64,000 nt of DNA from Plesiomonas shigelloides. Lineage in GTDB: Bacteria > Pseudomonadota > Gammaproteobacteria > Enterobacterales > CAMTGL01. The stretch is from NCBI RefSeq assembly GCF_900087055.1, contig NZ_LT575468.1:682001-746000 (forward strand), in the 5' to 3' direction. Positions 15,834-24,582 of this stretch are shown piece after piece; position 1 is the first letter of the stretch, and each line of letters starts with the position of its first letter. Both the position numbers and the translations under genes were made by a program. The notes below the pieces were generated by a model. It did no database searches. It saw only the letters and a program-made list of their open reading frames with translations, and was not told where the DNA came from.

Positions 15834-17051
15834 ATGTCTGAAGTAAATGAAATCCTGAAAAAAGTTACCGCCAGCATTGAAGAGGCGTCTTCTAAATTCA
15901 ATGCAAAAGCAGAAGAAGCGTTGAGCGAAGCCAAGAAACATGGCCAGTTGTCAGCGCAGACCAAAGAGTCCGTCGATAAGATGGCTGTCGAACTCAATGC
16001 CTTGAAAGAAGCCGAAAAAACGCTGAAAGCCTCTCTGGGTGAGTTGGAGCAGCACGTTGCGAATATGCCGTTGGCGAATGCCCAGCAAGTAATTGAATCG
16101 GTCGGTCACCAAGTTGTTTCCGCTGAAGCGATGAAGATGTTTGCTAGTGCCGCTGAAGGTGGCAAGCGCCTTAGTATCCCCGTTAAATCAGCGCTGACTT
16201 CCAGCGGCGTCGCACAAGGTGTTGTTGAGCCGCATCGTTTGCCTGGCATTGATACTGCACCTAAGCAGCGCCTGTTTATCCGTGATCTGATTGCTCCGGG
16301 GCGTACCGGCTCTCCCGCGGTGTTCTGGGTACAGCAGACCGGCTTTACCAATAACGCGGCAGCGGTACCGGAAAATACCACCAAGCCGTACAGCGGTATT
16401 GAGTTCAACACCAAAATCACACCGGTGACCACCATCGCTCACATGTTCAAAGCGTCCAAACAGATCTTGGATGACTTTGCCCAGCTGCAGTCCACGATTG
16501 ATGCCGAAATGCGTTATGGCCTGAAGTACGTGGAAGAGCAGGAGATTTTGTTCGGTGACGGCTCAGGTGCTCACCTACACGGCATCATCCCGCAAGCGAC
16601 GGCCTATAAAGCCGAGTTTGAAGTGGCTGAGCAAAACGGCATTGATGATCTGCGTTTAGCGATGCTGCAGGCGCAGTTAGCTCGTTTCCCTGCATCCGGA
16701 CACGTTTTGCACTTTATTGATTGGGCCAAGATTGAGCTTACCAAAGACTCGTTGGGCCGTTACATCCTTGCGAATCCGGCGTCTTTGGCTGGGCCAACTC
16801 TGTGGGGGTTGCCGGTGGTCGCTACGGAAGCGGCAGCGTTTAAAGGCAAATTCCTGACCGGTGCATTCAATGCCGGCGCTCAGCTGTTTGACCGCGAAGA
16901 GTCCAACGTGGTGATCAGTACCGAGAACGCGGATGACTTCGAGAAAAACATGATTTCTATCCGTTGTGAGGAGCGTTTGGCGTTGGCGGTGAAGCGTCCC
17001 GAGTCCTTTATCTATGGCTCTTTTACCGTACCGGCACCTGCGTCTAAGTAA
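15834..17051 (+). CDS. Major capsid protein (HK97 gp5-like)
   Basis: 405 residues. The first ~100 are a charged coiled coil, the delta domain removed by the protease. Residues about 110-400 fit the HK97 fold (R-D-L-I-A-P-G-R-T near 147, F-K-A-S-K-Q-I-L-D-D-F near 206, R-C-E-E-R-L-A-L-A-V near the end). The SD-like GGAGAG lies before ATG 15834. Whether it makes HK97-type covalent crosslinks cannot be told from sequence alone. Confidence 0.93.
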   Translation: MSEVNEILKKVTASIEEASSKFNAKAEEALSEAKKHGQLSAQTKESVDKMAVELNALKEAEKTLKASLGELEQHVANMPLANAQQVIESVGHQVVSAEAMKMFASAAEGGKRLSIPVKSALTSSGVAQGVVEPHRLPGIDTAPKQRLFIRDLIAPGRTGSPAVFWVQQTGFTNNAAAVPENTTKPYSGIEFNTKITPVTTIAHMFKASKQILDDFAQLQSTIDAEMRYGLKYVEEQEILFGDGSGAHLHGIIPQATAYKAEFEVAEQNGIDDLRLAMLQAQLARFPASGHVLHFIDWAKIELTKDSLGRYILANPASLAGPTLWGLPVVATEAAAFKGKFLTGAFNAGAQLFDREESNVVISTENADDFEKNMISIRCEERLALAVKRPESFIYGSFTVPAPASK

Positions 17052-17067
17052 CCCTTTAGTGTTTCAA

Positions 17068-17086
17068 GGGCGGCCGCGTGCCGCCC
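17068..17086 (+). other. GC hairpin after the capsid gene
   Basis: GGGCGGC (17068-17074) pairs with GCCGCCC (17080-17086) around CGCGT. There is no U-run, so it is more likely an mRNA stabiliser or pausing site that keeps capsid message high than a terminator. Confidence 0.55.
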
Positions 17087-17101
17087 AATCAGGATGTGAT
17101 T

Positions 17102-17374
17102 ATGGCCAAGATGAAAGCCTGCCGACCCATTTTGGTGGGGCGCAACGTCGTGTGTGAAGGCGACGAGTTTGAGACGGACGCACAGCATGCTCGAGAGCTG
17201 GTGGCCAAGGGCTATGCCGTCGGCATTGACATAGATGGTAACAGCATAGAACCAAGCCTAGAGGGTGACGCTGCATCTAATGATGCAGGAACAGATCATG
17301 AATCATCGTCAGATGGTGATGCGGCGCCAGAACAAGCTGTCCCTGCATCGTCCGGTCGTAAAGCAAGAAAATAA
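17102..17374 (+). CDS. Small head protein of unknown role
   Basis: 90 residues from ATG 17102, with AGGA 7 nt upstream. (The frame is open to GTG 17078, inside the hairpin.) The first 45 residues resemble small phage proteins that follow the capsid (M-K-A-C-R-P-I-L-V-G-R-N-V-V-C-E-G-D-E-F). The last 45 are a disordered Asp/Ser/Glu/Ala tail. Function unknown. Confidence 0.7.
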   Translation: MAKMKACRPILVGRNVVCEGDEFETDAQHARELVAKGYAVGIDIDGNSIEPSLEGDAASNDAGTDHESSSDGDAAPEQAVPASSGRKARK

Positions 17375-17388
17375 CACCGGGGGTTTCC

Positions 17389-17715
17389 ATGCTGAGTTTG
17401 GAGTTGGTAAAGCAGCATTGCCGTATAGAGCCAAACTTTGTAGATGACGATACGTTGCTCAACACATACATATCAGCTGCAGTTCGATTCGTAGAAAAGA
17501 AGACGGACCGAAAACTCTATGAGAGTGAGTCTGATGATGGGTTTGCTCAGGATGAAGATGCGTTGTTGCTTGATGCCGATATTACAGCTGCGATGCTATT
17601 GATGATTGGGCACTGGTATTCGAATCGTGAGGCCGTCAGTCAGAATGATGCGACGTCCGTCATGCCGCTAGCAGCGGAAGACATTCTGCAATTTTATCGG
17701 TTTTATGGATTATGA
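17389..17715 (+). CDS. Head-tail connector (gp6-like)
   Basis: 108 residues, all-helical, opening L-S-L-E-L-V-K-Q-H-C-R-I-E. It contains A-A-V-R-F-V-E-K-K-T-D-R and a C-terminal M-L-L-M-I-G-H-W-Y-S-N-R-E-A-V, the marks of the HK97 gp6/phage connector family that docks below the portal. It overlaps the next gene by 4 nt. Confidence 0.85.
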   Translation: MLSLELVKQHCRIEPNFVDDDTLLNTYISAAVRFVEKKTDRKLYESESDDGFAQDEDALLLDADITAAMLLMIGHWYSNREAVSQNDATSVMPLAAEDILQFYRFYGL

Positions 17716-18089
17716 AACCATTAAGAGCCGGGGATCTCCGGTACCGCGCAGTCATTCAACGTAAGCAATCCGGTCGGGATCCAACGGGCGCACCATTACC
17801 AGCAACATGGGGGGAAGTGGGGCGTGCGTGGTGCGATGTCCGATTTATCAGTTCATCTTCTGTAATTGCTACAGCGCAAGACAAAACCATCTCTGTATAT
17901 CTTCTTACATTGCGCAAACGAAATGACGTGTTACCCAGTGATCGAGTGGTAATTCTTAATACTGCTTACCACGTAATTAGTATTGATAACAGCATTCTCG
18001 ATCGGACGTTACTACGAGCTCAGACGGATGTAATTGATGATCAATATTCAGATAGAAGGACTGTCAGCTCTCAGCCAAGCGCTGGATGA
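17712..18089 (+). CDS. Head closure protein (head-tail adaptor)
   Basis: 125 residues of mostly beta type, beginning M-K-P-L-R-A-G-D-L-R-Y-R-A-V-I-Q-R, as in the phage head-tail joining family (SPP1 gp16/HK97 gp7-like). It includes G-E-V-G-R-A-W-C-D-V-R. It overlaps both neighbours. Confidence 0.82.
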   Translation: MKPLRAGDLRYRAVIQRKQSGRDPTGAPLPATWGEVGRAWCDVRFISSSSVIATAQDKTISVYLLTLRKRNDVLPSDRVVILNTAYHVISIDNSILDRTLLRAQTDVIDDQYSDRRTVSSQPSAG

Positions 18090-18459
18090 GTTAGGCGATG
18101 AGGTGGCAAGCCGAGTGCTTGCTAGAGCGGGGCGTAAAGCTATGCGACCAGTGCATGAAGCCATGCGCCAGTCTGCTGGCTATGACGAGTCTAATCACGG
18201 CCAGCATATGCGGGATACGATAAAAATCCGCTCCATCCGAGAGGATGGCGAACGGGTTATACGTGTAGGCCCACAGATGAAAGCGCCTCATTACATCAAA
18301 GCTCGTGCGCAGGAATACGGAACGTCAAAACAAATGGCAAAACCATTTATCCGGCCTGCATTGGATAGCAATATTCAGCAGATTGAAGAAACTCTTCGTG
18401 AAGAGTTAGGTGCGGGTATTGTGCGAGCGCAGCGGAGAATTGCAGCGAAAAACAAATAG
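18037..18459 (+). CDS. Tail-completion/neck protein, HK97 gp10 family
   Basis: 140 residues from ATG 18037, 53 nt inside the previous gene; a TTG at 18034 would add one residue. I-E-G-L-S-A-L-S-Q-A-L-D-E-L at the start and the later H-Y-I-K-A-R-A-Q-E-Y-G-T-S-K-Q-M-A-K-P-F-I-R-P-A are typical of the gp10 family, involved in joining tail to head. Confidence 0.85.
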   Translation: MINIQIEGLSALSQALDELGDEVASRVLARAGRKAMRPVHEAMRQSAGYDESNHGQHMRDTIKIRSIREDGERVIRVGPQMKAPHYIKARAQEYGTSKQMAKPFIRPALDSNIQQIEETLREELGAGIVRAQRRIAAKNK

Positions 18460-18467
18460 GTGAACGT

Positions 18468-18839
18468 ATGCTCGATGTGCATTTGAAAAATGATGCCGAG
18501 CGACTGACGGGGCTACCTGTGTATCCGCTGTTACGACCTGATGATGTGAATGAGTGCATTGTGTATCAGGTGGTCAGCGAGTTTAAGCCGGATACCGGCC
18601 TCGCGGATGTGTCGATCATTACCCAGCGTTACCAATTCAAAATCATCTCTCCTTCACGATTAAAAACCATCGAAACCGAAAAACTCCTGCTGCAGGCATG
18701 GGCTGGATTGGCGCACGCCAAAATTGATGGTTACCCAGTGCAGTATGTTGCGCGTGGAGGATTCACTGAGGATTACGACCACAGTGATGCTGTGTGGTGC
18801 CGGATCCGAGATTTCTTAATTACACATAATGAGGCGTAA
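18468..18839 (+). CDS. Tail terminator-like protein (DUF3168-type)
   Basis: 123 residues with P-V-Y-P-L-L-R-P near residue 18, Y-Q-V-V-S-E-F and a helix ending in W-A-G-L-A. The position between gp10 and the tail tube, and the alternating beta pattern, fit the DUF3168/tail-completion family that caps the tail tube. The exact family is recalled, not searched. Confidence 0.75.
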   Translation: MLDVHLKNDAERLTGLPVYPLLRPDDVNECIVYQVVSEFKPDTGLADVSIITQRYQFKIISPSRLKTIETEKLLLQAWAGLAHAKIDGYPVQYVARGGFTEDYDHSDAVWCRIRDFLITHNEA

Positions 18840-18845
18840 GTAAGT

Positions 18846-19313
18846 ATGAGCGCAAAAAAATCATCTCAGTATGCCATGTTACCTGCGGGTACCAAGGTTT
18901 CTTGGGGAGCTGATACGGCAGAGGATGCCGCACTCAAGCCTCTCCCGAACTGTACCGCAGTCGGTAAGCAAGGTGCCGTGGGTGGCTTTGTCGATTGCAC
19001 CACGTTGTTAGATACCCAAGACCAAGCGATTGCGGATCTGCCAAAAGGGCCAGAGAAAGAGTTTGGCTTCATTGATAACCCAGGCGATGAAGACTTCCAA
19101 GCATTTCTGGATGCAGCCGAAGCCCGTCAAACGGTCAAATTCAAAATTGAAATGCCGAATGGCCGTATTTCTACCAGCTTGATTTCTCTCGCTGGCTGGG
19201 AGATGGCAGAGATTCAGGCGCCAGCCAATAAGGTGATCAGCATTCTGGTCAAAGGTAAACAAAACGATATCCAGTGGAGCAAGAAAGCTTCGCCGGCTGT
19301 AGTTAAAGCGTAA
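18846..19313 (+). CDS. Major tail tube protein
   Basis: 155 residues, beta-rich: L-P-A-G-T-K-V-S-W-G near residue 12, F-I-D-N-P-G-D-E-D-F near 75, and T-V-K-F-K-I-E-M-P-N-G near 95. Polymerises around the tape measure to make the non-contractile tail. No added C-terminal Ig domain, unlike lambda V. Confidence 0.85.
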   Translation: MSAKKSSQYAMLPAGTKVSWGADTAEDAALKPLPNCTAVGKQGAVGGFVDCTTLLDTQDQAIADLPKGPEKEFGFIDNPGDEDFQAFLDAAEARQTVKFKIEMPNGRISTSLISLAGWEMAEIQAPANKVISILVKGKQNDIQWSKKASPAVVKA

Positions 19314-19324
19314 GGGTGTGCGAC

Positions 19325-19663
19325 ATGACTATTAAATCACTGCTTTTGACCGATAACCGCGTCGTAAAAGAAGTCTCACTGTTCGGTAGTAAGACAACCG
19401 TTCGAGCGGTGCCTGTTGCTGTGCAGGTTGACTACATTGCGCTAGTGACGAACGAGAACAAAACAGAACAAGAAAAGGCGTTGGCTGCAGCTGAACTGGT
19501 GCTGGGCGCATTATGCAAGCCGGACGGCACGGCCTATCCGGACGGTGATTTGCCAACGACGGAAGAGCTGCTGGCCAGCCGCTCCAATGCTGAACTGATC
19601 GATGCCGTCAATACTCTGCACCGAATGAGCAATGGCTCGCTCGAGGAAGCTGAAAAAAACTAA
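19325..19663 (+). CDS. Tail assembly chaperone, G-like (short product)
   Basis: 112 residues from ATG 19325, chosen because AAGGG lies 8 nt upstream (GTG 19316 is the other in-frame start). Ends just after a slippery A-AAA-AAC heptamer, so most ribosomes make this short form and some shift into the next frame to make the longer one. In lambda, gpG and gpGT coat the tape measure during tail assembly and are absent from the virion. Confidence 0.85.
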   Translation: MTIKSLLLTDNRVVKEVSLFGSKTTVRAVPVAVQVDYIALVTNENKTEQEKALAAAELVLGALCKPDGTAYPDGDLPTTEELLASRSNAELIDAVNTLHRMSNGSLEEAEKN

Positions 19664-19914
19664 GAAGCTGTCCCCAGCTGATGACATTGTTCGCGCTGGC
19701 TGACCGTTTCAGCCAGCCTGATGTCTCGTTGATAGCCAATCTTCCTCCGGCCATTCTAACCCATTGGTTGGCCTACTTTCGGATTTCAGCTGCAGATCAT
19801 CAAGTCGATACCCCGCCACCTTCTTATCCAACGTCCACTGAGCCGAGCGACACTTTTTTGCAGGCATCTTCGCTAGATGCACAGTGTGCGGCAGTGGCTA
19901 GCATAATGAGTTAA
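19325..19914 (+). CDS. Tail assembly chaperone GT (-1 frameshift product)
   Basis: Predicted fusion of about 196 residues: 112 from the G frame, then 84 from the frame that begins at base 19660 (L-R-S-C-P-Q-L-M-T-L-F...). No stop lies between the slip site and 19912. The second frame on its own has only an ATG at 19681 with no ribosome-binding site, which supports expression by frameshifting. The T part is proline-rich near its end. Confidence 0.82.
19654..19660 (+). promoter_or_regulatory. Programmed -1 frameshift site
   Basis: Heptamer A AAA AAC in the exact X-XXY-YYZ register, directly before the TAA of the G frame. A short stem (19666-19670 with 19675-19679) follows 6 nt later and could act as a stimulator. 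Confidence 0.9.
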
Positions 19915-19916
19915 CT

Positions 19917-22900
19917 ATGTCTGATATTGCCAGTTTGTCTGTGGCGCTACGCCTCAATGCGGCGACCTATCAGCGTGATATGTCTGACGCATTTCAAAAC
20001 ACGGAGCGGAAGGTTAAGGCCACTCACTCTACGATTGACTCTGCCGCGAAAGAATCTGATGCGTGCTATAAGCGGCTGCGGGATAGCATCCTCGATGTTT
20101 CTAAATCATATGCCGGCATGCTGGTGGCTGGCGTTACATTTGACCGCGTGATCAGTGATACGCGCGGTTATACCAAATCTCTATCCGACCTGTCAGCGAT
20201 CACCGGCGCTACCGGTGAACAGTTGGCTTTTTTGGATAAGCAATCTCGTTTGATTGGACAAACCACCACGCTATCTGCCTCTCAGGCTGCTGAGGCATTT
20301 AAGCTGATGGCATCGGCCAAGCCTGATTTGCTCGAATCCAATGAGGCGCTGACGAAAACCACGAAAAGCGCAGTGACATTGGCTGAGGCGGCCGGCATGA
20401 CGCTGCCGGATGCAACCAAGGCACTGGCGTTGTCGTTGAACCAATACAGTGCCAGCGCAGAGCAGGCCGATCGCTATATCAACGTATTGGCTGCTGGGGC
20501 CAAATACGGTTCATCAGAGATTCAGGAAACCACTGAAGCTATCAAAGGTGGTGGTGTTGCTGCCGCACAAGCGGGAGTGCCATTTGAAGAGCTGAACGCG
20601 GCAATTCAAACACTGGCCAAGTCTGAAATCAAAGGGAGTGAGGCCGGTACCGCACTGCGTAATATCCTGCTGATTTTAGATACTGCGACAGACCGAAACC
20701 TACGACCGTCGGTCGTGGGGTTATCTGGTGCCCTAGACAATCTGGGGAAAAAGAATATGGGCACCGCCCAGATGGTGCAGATGTTTGGGCGGGAAAACAT
20801 CACCGCAGCGTCTGTTCTTGTTAAGAACAAAGAGTTGATGAAAGAACTGACCAACCAGTTAACCGGTACATCAACCGCTTATGAACAGGCATCGGCGCGT
20901 ACAGATAATCTTGATGGTGACATTCTTTCTCTTAACTCTGCGGTAGAGGCGTTATCGCTGACTATTGGATCGCGCTTAAATGATTCAATGCGTAGTGGAG
21001 TACAAAGCGTATCAGAATCAGTTAATTACTTGAATGCTAACTTTGAAAGCATTGCTAGTACTGCAAGCAATGTTGCTTTACCTGCAATGGGCCTTTTGGC
21101 GCAACAGGGTTTTATCCGTGTGGTAAATAGTTCTCGCGATGCATGGCGTGCAGGCAGTGAATTGGCGGCTAAAAACATAGAGTCAGCTGCGAGCTTTCAG
21201 GCGAAATCCGCCGCGGCGGTGATGAGCAGTGAGAGCCTGCGAGCTCAAGCTGTGGCGGAGCGTCAAGCTGCTCAGGCGGTGCAAAGTAATCTGGCTGCAC
21301 AGTTGGCGGCAGCGCAATCAGAGAAAACCAGAACAGCCATTCGTACGCAGATGGCTGCGCAGTCAGGAGCTATCCGAACTGCATTGTATGCTGAGAAACA
21401 GGCAATCGATGCGCACACAGCAGCACTGATTCGCAACGAGACTAGCACATTGGCATTGCAACAGGCGCAGCGACAGGCAACTGTGACGGGGCGGATATTT
21501 GCATCAGTGGCTAACGCGCGCAATGCTGCGCTTGCTTTTGTCGGTGGTCCGTTAGGGCTTGTAACTGCTGCATTAACGGTTGGTGCGGCCGGATGGTATA
21601 GCTATGCAGAAAACACTAAACGAGCTAACCAAGAGCTGATTGATTTTGCCGGTAGTGCTGATGTGGCTGTCGATAAAATCAGGAAGATGAATGATATCGA
21701 GCTGGGCGCGTCGGCAGCAAAACTTCGCCAGGCAATTCAGATTCAGACTCGTGAAGCAAAAGAGGCAGCCCAAGAGGTCGAGCGTCAACAGCAAGCGATG
21801 CAGCGGGCCAAAGGGCTGACGGAGTCTCCGGAGTTGCAGCAGATGTATGCTGATCGGCTTGCGGTGCTGAAAGAGAAGCTGGCTAAGGCCAATCAGCAAC
21901 TATCGCAATCCGAGTCGACGCTGCAGATGATCACTGCGCAGCAGACGCAAGGTTTGGCGGATAACTTTGTTGAGTTGGATAAAAACAACCAGCAAACCGG
22001 TATTGCTGCGCGTTTGCAAGCTAAGGTGAACGAGGTTATTAAAACCGGCAATGGTTTGTTGCAGGAGCGCATAGCGCTTTCAAACACGCCAATGATGTCT
22101 CTGTCTGCTGGTGCCGATGAGTTACTGTCAAAGCTGCAGCGAGAAGCTGAGCTGCTCAAAATGACAGATAAGCAGCGCTATGTTGCTCAGTGGACGGATA
22201 AGCTACCTGATGCGACGCCAAGAGAAGTGCAGCTAATCAAACAAAGCGCAGAGGCGCTTTTTGATCAGCAGGAGGCGATAAAGGCTAGCAATAAAGCCAA
22301 GCAAGAGGGGATCCGTTTATCGAAAAGTTTGGCAAAAGAAGCGCAGGAGGAAATTAAGCGGATCCGCGAAGAGTCCATGAGCCGAGTGGCTCAAATTGCC
22401 AACCATGAGCAGCAGTTGCTGAATAAGATTAAGGGCTATGAATCACAAAAAGTCATCAGCACCTTAGAGTCAGAGCGTTTGCGAACGCAAATTCAAGTCA
22501 ATGCGGCACGCGAGCGGCAATCGCTTATCGGTAAGTATTCGCCGATGGCAGCAATACGCCAAGAGATGGCCGACTCGTTAAAAGAAATTAAGGAGTTGCA
22601 AAAGCAGTTCCCTAATGACTTTTCAGCACAAGATGCGCAGGAGGCAATGACAAAGGCAAGAGCTGATTCGCTTCGGCGTATCATGCGTGAAAAGTCGGAG
22701 TCAGCGGTTAGTGCATTGGATGGATTGCAAGGTGAGTTTGACCCGCTTAAAGCGTTGCAAAATGAGATGGCAAAAAAACAAGCTCTCTATGAGGCCGGAT
22801 ATCGCAATGAGCTGATGACCAAGAAGCAGCACCAGTATCTGATGAAGCAATTATCTGAGCAAGGTGCCGCACAGGAACTTGAGATTCAGCAGAATATGTT

Positions 22901-23492
22901 CAAGTCTCAGTCTGCATGGCATGCGGCATCACTCAATGCCATTAACGCAGTAGCCGACAGAACGGCTAACTCGGTAACCGGTCTGATTATGGGAACGCAA
23001 AGTTTGGCGGATGTTATGCGTAGCGCATCAGCCACTATTTTGCAGACCATGGTTCAAACGTTGATGGAGGTTGCGGTAAAAACGTGGGTCGCTCGTAGTG
23101 CAATGTCATTCTTCGGCTTTGGTGGTGGCAGTATTGGCGCTGCTACTACGCCTGGGCTAGGTGATTTGATACCGGAGATCCCGAAGTTTACTGGATATCA
23201 TGACTCTGGAGGTTACATCCCTAGTGGCAGTTTTGGGATTGCTGGGGAGGTGGGGCCAGAGTTTGTCATGGGGCCGGCTCAGATTGTTAGTCGGCGTGAT
23301 ACGGCTCAGATGCTAGGCAGTGGCCAGCGTACGGTACAGATCACGTTGCACAACACGTTTCAAACGTCCGGTGACGGTGGCCTGCAGTCACAGCTATCGT
23401 CGTGGTCTGAGGATATGAAACAGCAAATGTATCAAATAGCCCAAATGGCCATGGTTGATGAAACTAGGCCAGGAGGAATTTTGGCAGGATAA
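19917..23492 (+). CDS. Tail tape measure protein
   Basis: 1191 residues, setting tail length. The N-terminal third has the TIGR01760-type core (S-A-I-T-G-A-T near residue 94, then A-A-E-A-F-K-L-M-A-S-A). Residues about 420-540 and 570-690 are long Ala/Gln/Glu coiled coils separated by a hydrophobic stretch (about 530-560). The last 100 residues hold G-G-Y-I-P-S-G-S-F-G-I-A-G-E-V-G-P-E-F, seen in lambda-family tape measures. The gene starts 2 nt after the GT stop. Confidence 0.93.
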   Translation: MSDIASLSVALRLNAATYQRDMSDAFQNTERKVKATHSTIDSAAKESDACYKRLRDSILDVSKSYAGMLVAGVTFDRVISDTRGYTKSLSDLSAITGATGEQLAFLDKQSRLIGQTTTLSASQAAEAFKLMASAKPDLLESNEALTKTTKSAVTLAEAAGMTLPDATKALALSLNQYSASAEQADRYINVLAAGAKYGSSEIQETTEAIKGGGVAAAQAGVPFEELNAAIQTLAKSEIKGSEAGTALRNILLILDTATDRNLRPSVVGLSGALDNLGKKNMGTAQMVQMFGRENITAASVLVKNKELMKELTNQLTGTSTAYEQASARTDNLDGDILSLNSAVEALSLTIGSRLNDSMRSGVQSVSESVNYLNANFESIASTASNVALPAMGLLAQQGFIRVVNSSRDAWRAGSELAAKNIESAASFQAKSAAAVMSSESLRAQAVAERQAAQAVQSNLAAQLAAAQSEKTRTAIRTQMAAQSGAIRTALYAEKQAIDAHTAALIRNETSTLALQQAQRQATVTGRIFASVANARNAALAFVGGPLGLVTAALTVGAAGWYSYAENTKRANQELIDFAGSADVAVDKIRKMNDIELGASAAKLRQAIQIQTREAKEAAQEVERQQQAMQRAKGLTESPELQQMYADRLAVLKEKLAKANQQLSQSESTLQMITAQQTQGLADNFVELDKNNQQTGIAARLQAKVNEVIKTGNGLLQERIALSNTPMMSLSAGADELLSKLQREAELLKMTDKQRYVAQWTDKLPDATPREVQLIKQSAEALFDQQEAIKASNKAKQEGIRLSKSLAKEAQEEIKRIREESMSRVAQIANHEQQLLNKIKGYESQKVISTLESERLRTQIQVNAARERQSLIGKYSPMAAIRQEMADSLKEIKELQKQFPNDFSAQDAQEAMTKARADSLRRIMREKSESAVSALDGLQGEFDPLKALQNEMAKKQALYEAGYRNELMTKKQHQYLMKQLSEQGAAQELEIQQNMFKSQSAWHAASLNAINAVADRTANSVTGLIMGTQSLADVMRSASATILQTMVQTLMEVAVKTWVARSAMSFFGFGGGSIGAATTPGLGDLIPEIPKFTGYHDSGGYIPSGSFGIAGEVGPEFVMGPAQIVSRRDTAQMLGSGQRTVQITLHNTFQTSGDGGLQSQLSSWSEDMKQQMYQIAQMAMVDETRPGGILAG

Positions 23493-23497
23493 AGTTT

Positions 23498-23527
23498 AGC
23501 CCCGTCTATATAGTCGGGGCTTTTTTT
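23498..23527 (+). terminator. Intrinsic terminator inside the tail operon
   Basis: AGCCCCG (23498-23504) pairs with CGGGGCT (23515-23521) and runs into seven T (23521-23527). It separates the tape measure from gene M, so late transcription needs read-through here. Confidence 0.9.
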
Positions 23528-23539
23528 ATGGAGGCTAAT

Positions 23540-23875
23540 GTGGCGTTACATACTTTTGGCTGGGCTCCGCGTTCTTCCATGGAGGCCAATCACGAGCCAC
23601 GTGTTAATGCGGTTAAGTTTGGCGATGGTTATGAGCAGCGCAGTCCAGACGGGATAAATCATCGGCTGGCCAAGTACCGCGTTGAGTTTCGAGGTACGAA
23701 GGACCGCATTACGGCTATACATGATTTCCTGTTTGATCATGGTGCCGTGCGTGCGTTTTTGTGGACGCCGCCGGATTCATGGCAGCAAGGCCGGTATGTA
23801 TGTCGGAAGTGGTCACGTAAAAGCTACAACACCTATGCCGAAATCAGTGCGGAATTTGATGAGGTGGTGCAGTGA
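23540..23875 (+). CDS. Minor tail protein M-like
   Basis: About 111 residues. GTG 23540 is preferred because GGAGG (23530-23534) sits 5 nt before it; ATG 23528 directly follows the terminator T-run and has no site of its own. Family features: H-T-F-G-W-A-P near the start, V-K-F-G-D-G-Y-E-Q-R-S-P-D-G, and F-L-W-T-P-P. Tail-tip component. Confidence 0.88.
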   Translation: MALHTFGWAPRSSMEANHEPRVNAVKFGDGYEQRSPDGINHRLAKYRVEFRGTKDRITAIHDFLFDHGAVRAFLWTPPDSWQQGRYVCRKWSRKSYNTYAEISAEFDEVVQ

Positions 23876-24576
23876 GAGACATTAGCAATGCCATGATTTT
23901 TGAAACAGCACGCATTGAGCAAGATGCGTTGCTTGTTTTATACGATGTTGATATGTCGGCATTTGGCGGTGATGTATACCGCTTTTATGCCGGAATGACA
24001 GAGCTACGGCAACCGGTTGTGTGGCGTGGGCAAACCTATGTAGCCTTTCCTGTTTCTGGCTCTGGTTTTGAGGGAAATGCTAAAGGTACCAGTAATCGCC
24101 CGAAGCTTACTTTGGCGAATGTGGGTGGACTTCTAACGGGGTTGAACGCTGAGTTTGATGATTTGGTTGGCGCGATAGTAACGCGTCGGCAGGTGTATGC
24201 CCGATTTTTGGATGCCGCAAACTTCCCGCAGGGGAACGTGAATGCGGATCCTACGCAAGAGGTGGTGTTGCGCTTCGAGATTGAGCGCATGATTGAACAA
24301 ACGCGCGAGACCGTTTCTTACGAATTAGCACTACCTTGTGAGACTGATGGTGCGATCATCCCCTGTCGCCCAATTCTCGCGGACGTTTGCCCAGTTGAAT
24401 ATCGCTCGGCTGACTGCGGGTATACCGGCGGACCGGTCGCCGACATCAAAGATAATCCAACCTCAGACCCTGCATGCGATCGCTGCGGCAAACGGCTAAC
24501 CAGCTGCAAGCTCCGGTTTGGCGCTCACAATCCTCTGCCGTTTGGTGGTTTTCCGTCTGCAGCGAAATTCAGGTAA
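23872..24576 (+). CDS. Minor tail protein L-like (Fe-S tail tip protein)
   Basis: 234 residues from GTG 23872, overlapping the previous stop. The C-terminal domain has cysteines in C-P-V-E-Y-R-S-A-D-C-G-Y-T-G, C-D-R-C-G-K-R and S-C-K-L-R-F-G. Lambda gpL is known to bind an iron-sulfur cluster through such a domain. Ends with N-P-L-P-F-G-G-F-P, as family members do. Confidence 0.9.
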   Translation: MRDISNAMIFETARIEQDALLVLYDVDMSAFGGDVYRFYAGMTELRQPVVWRGQTYVAFPVSGSGFEGNAKGTSNRPKLTLANVGGLLTGLNAEFDDLVGAIVTRRQVYARFLDAANFPQGNVNADPTQEVVLRFEIERMIEQTRETVSYELALPCETDGAIIPCRPILADVCPVEYRSADCGYTGGPVADIKDNPTSDPACDRCGKRLTSCKLRFGAHNPLPFGGFPSAAKFR

Positions 24577-24582
24577 TCCATT

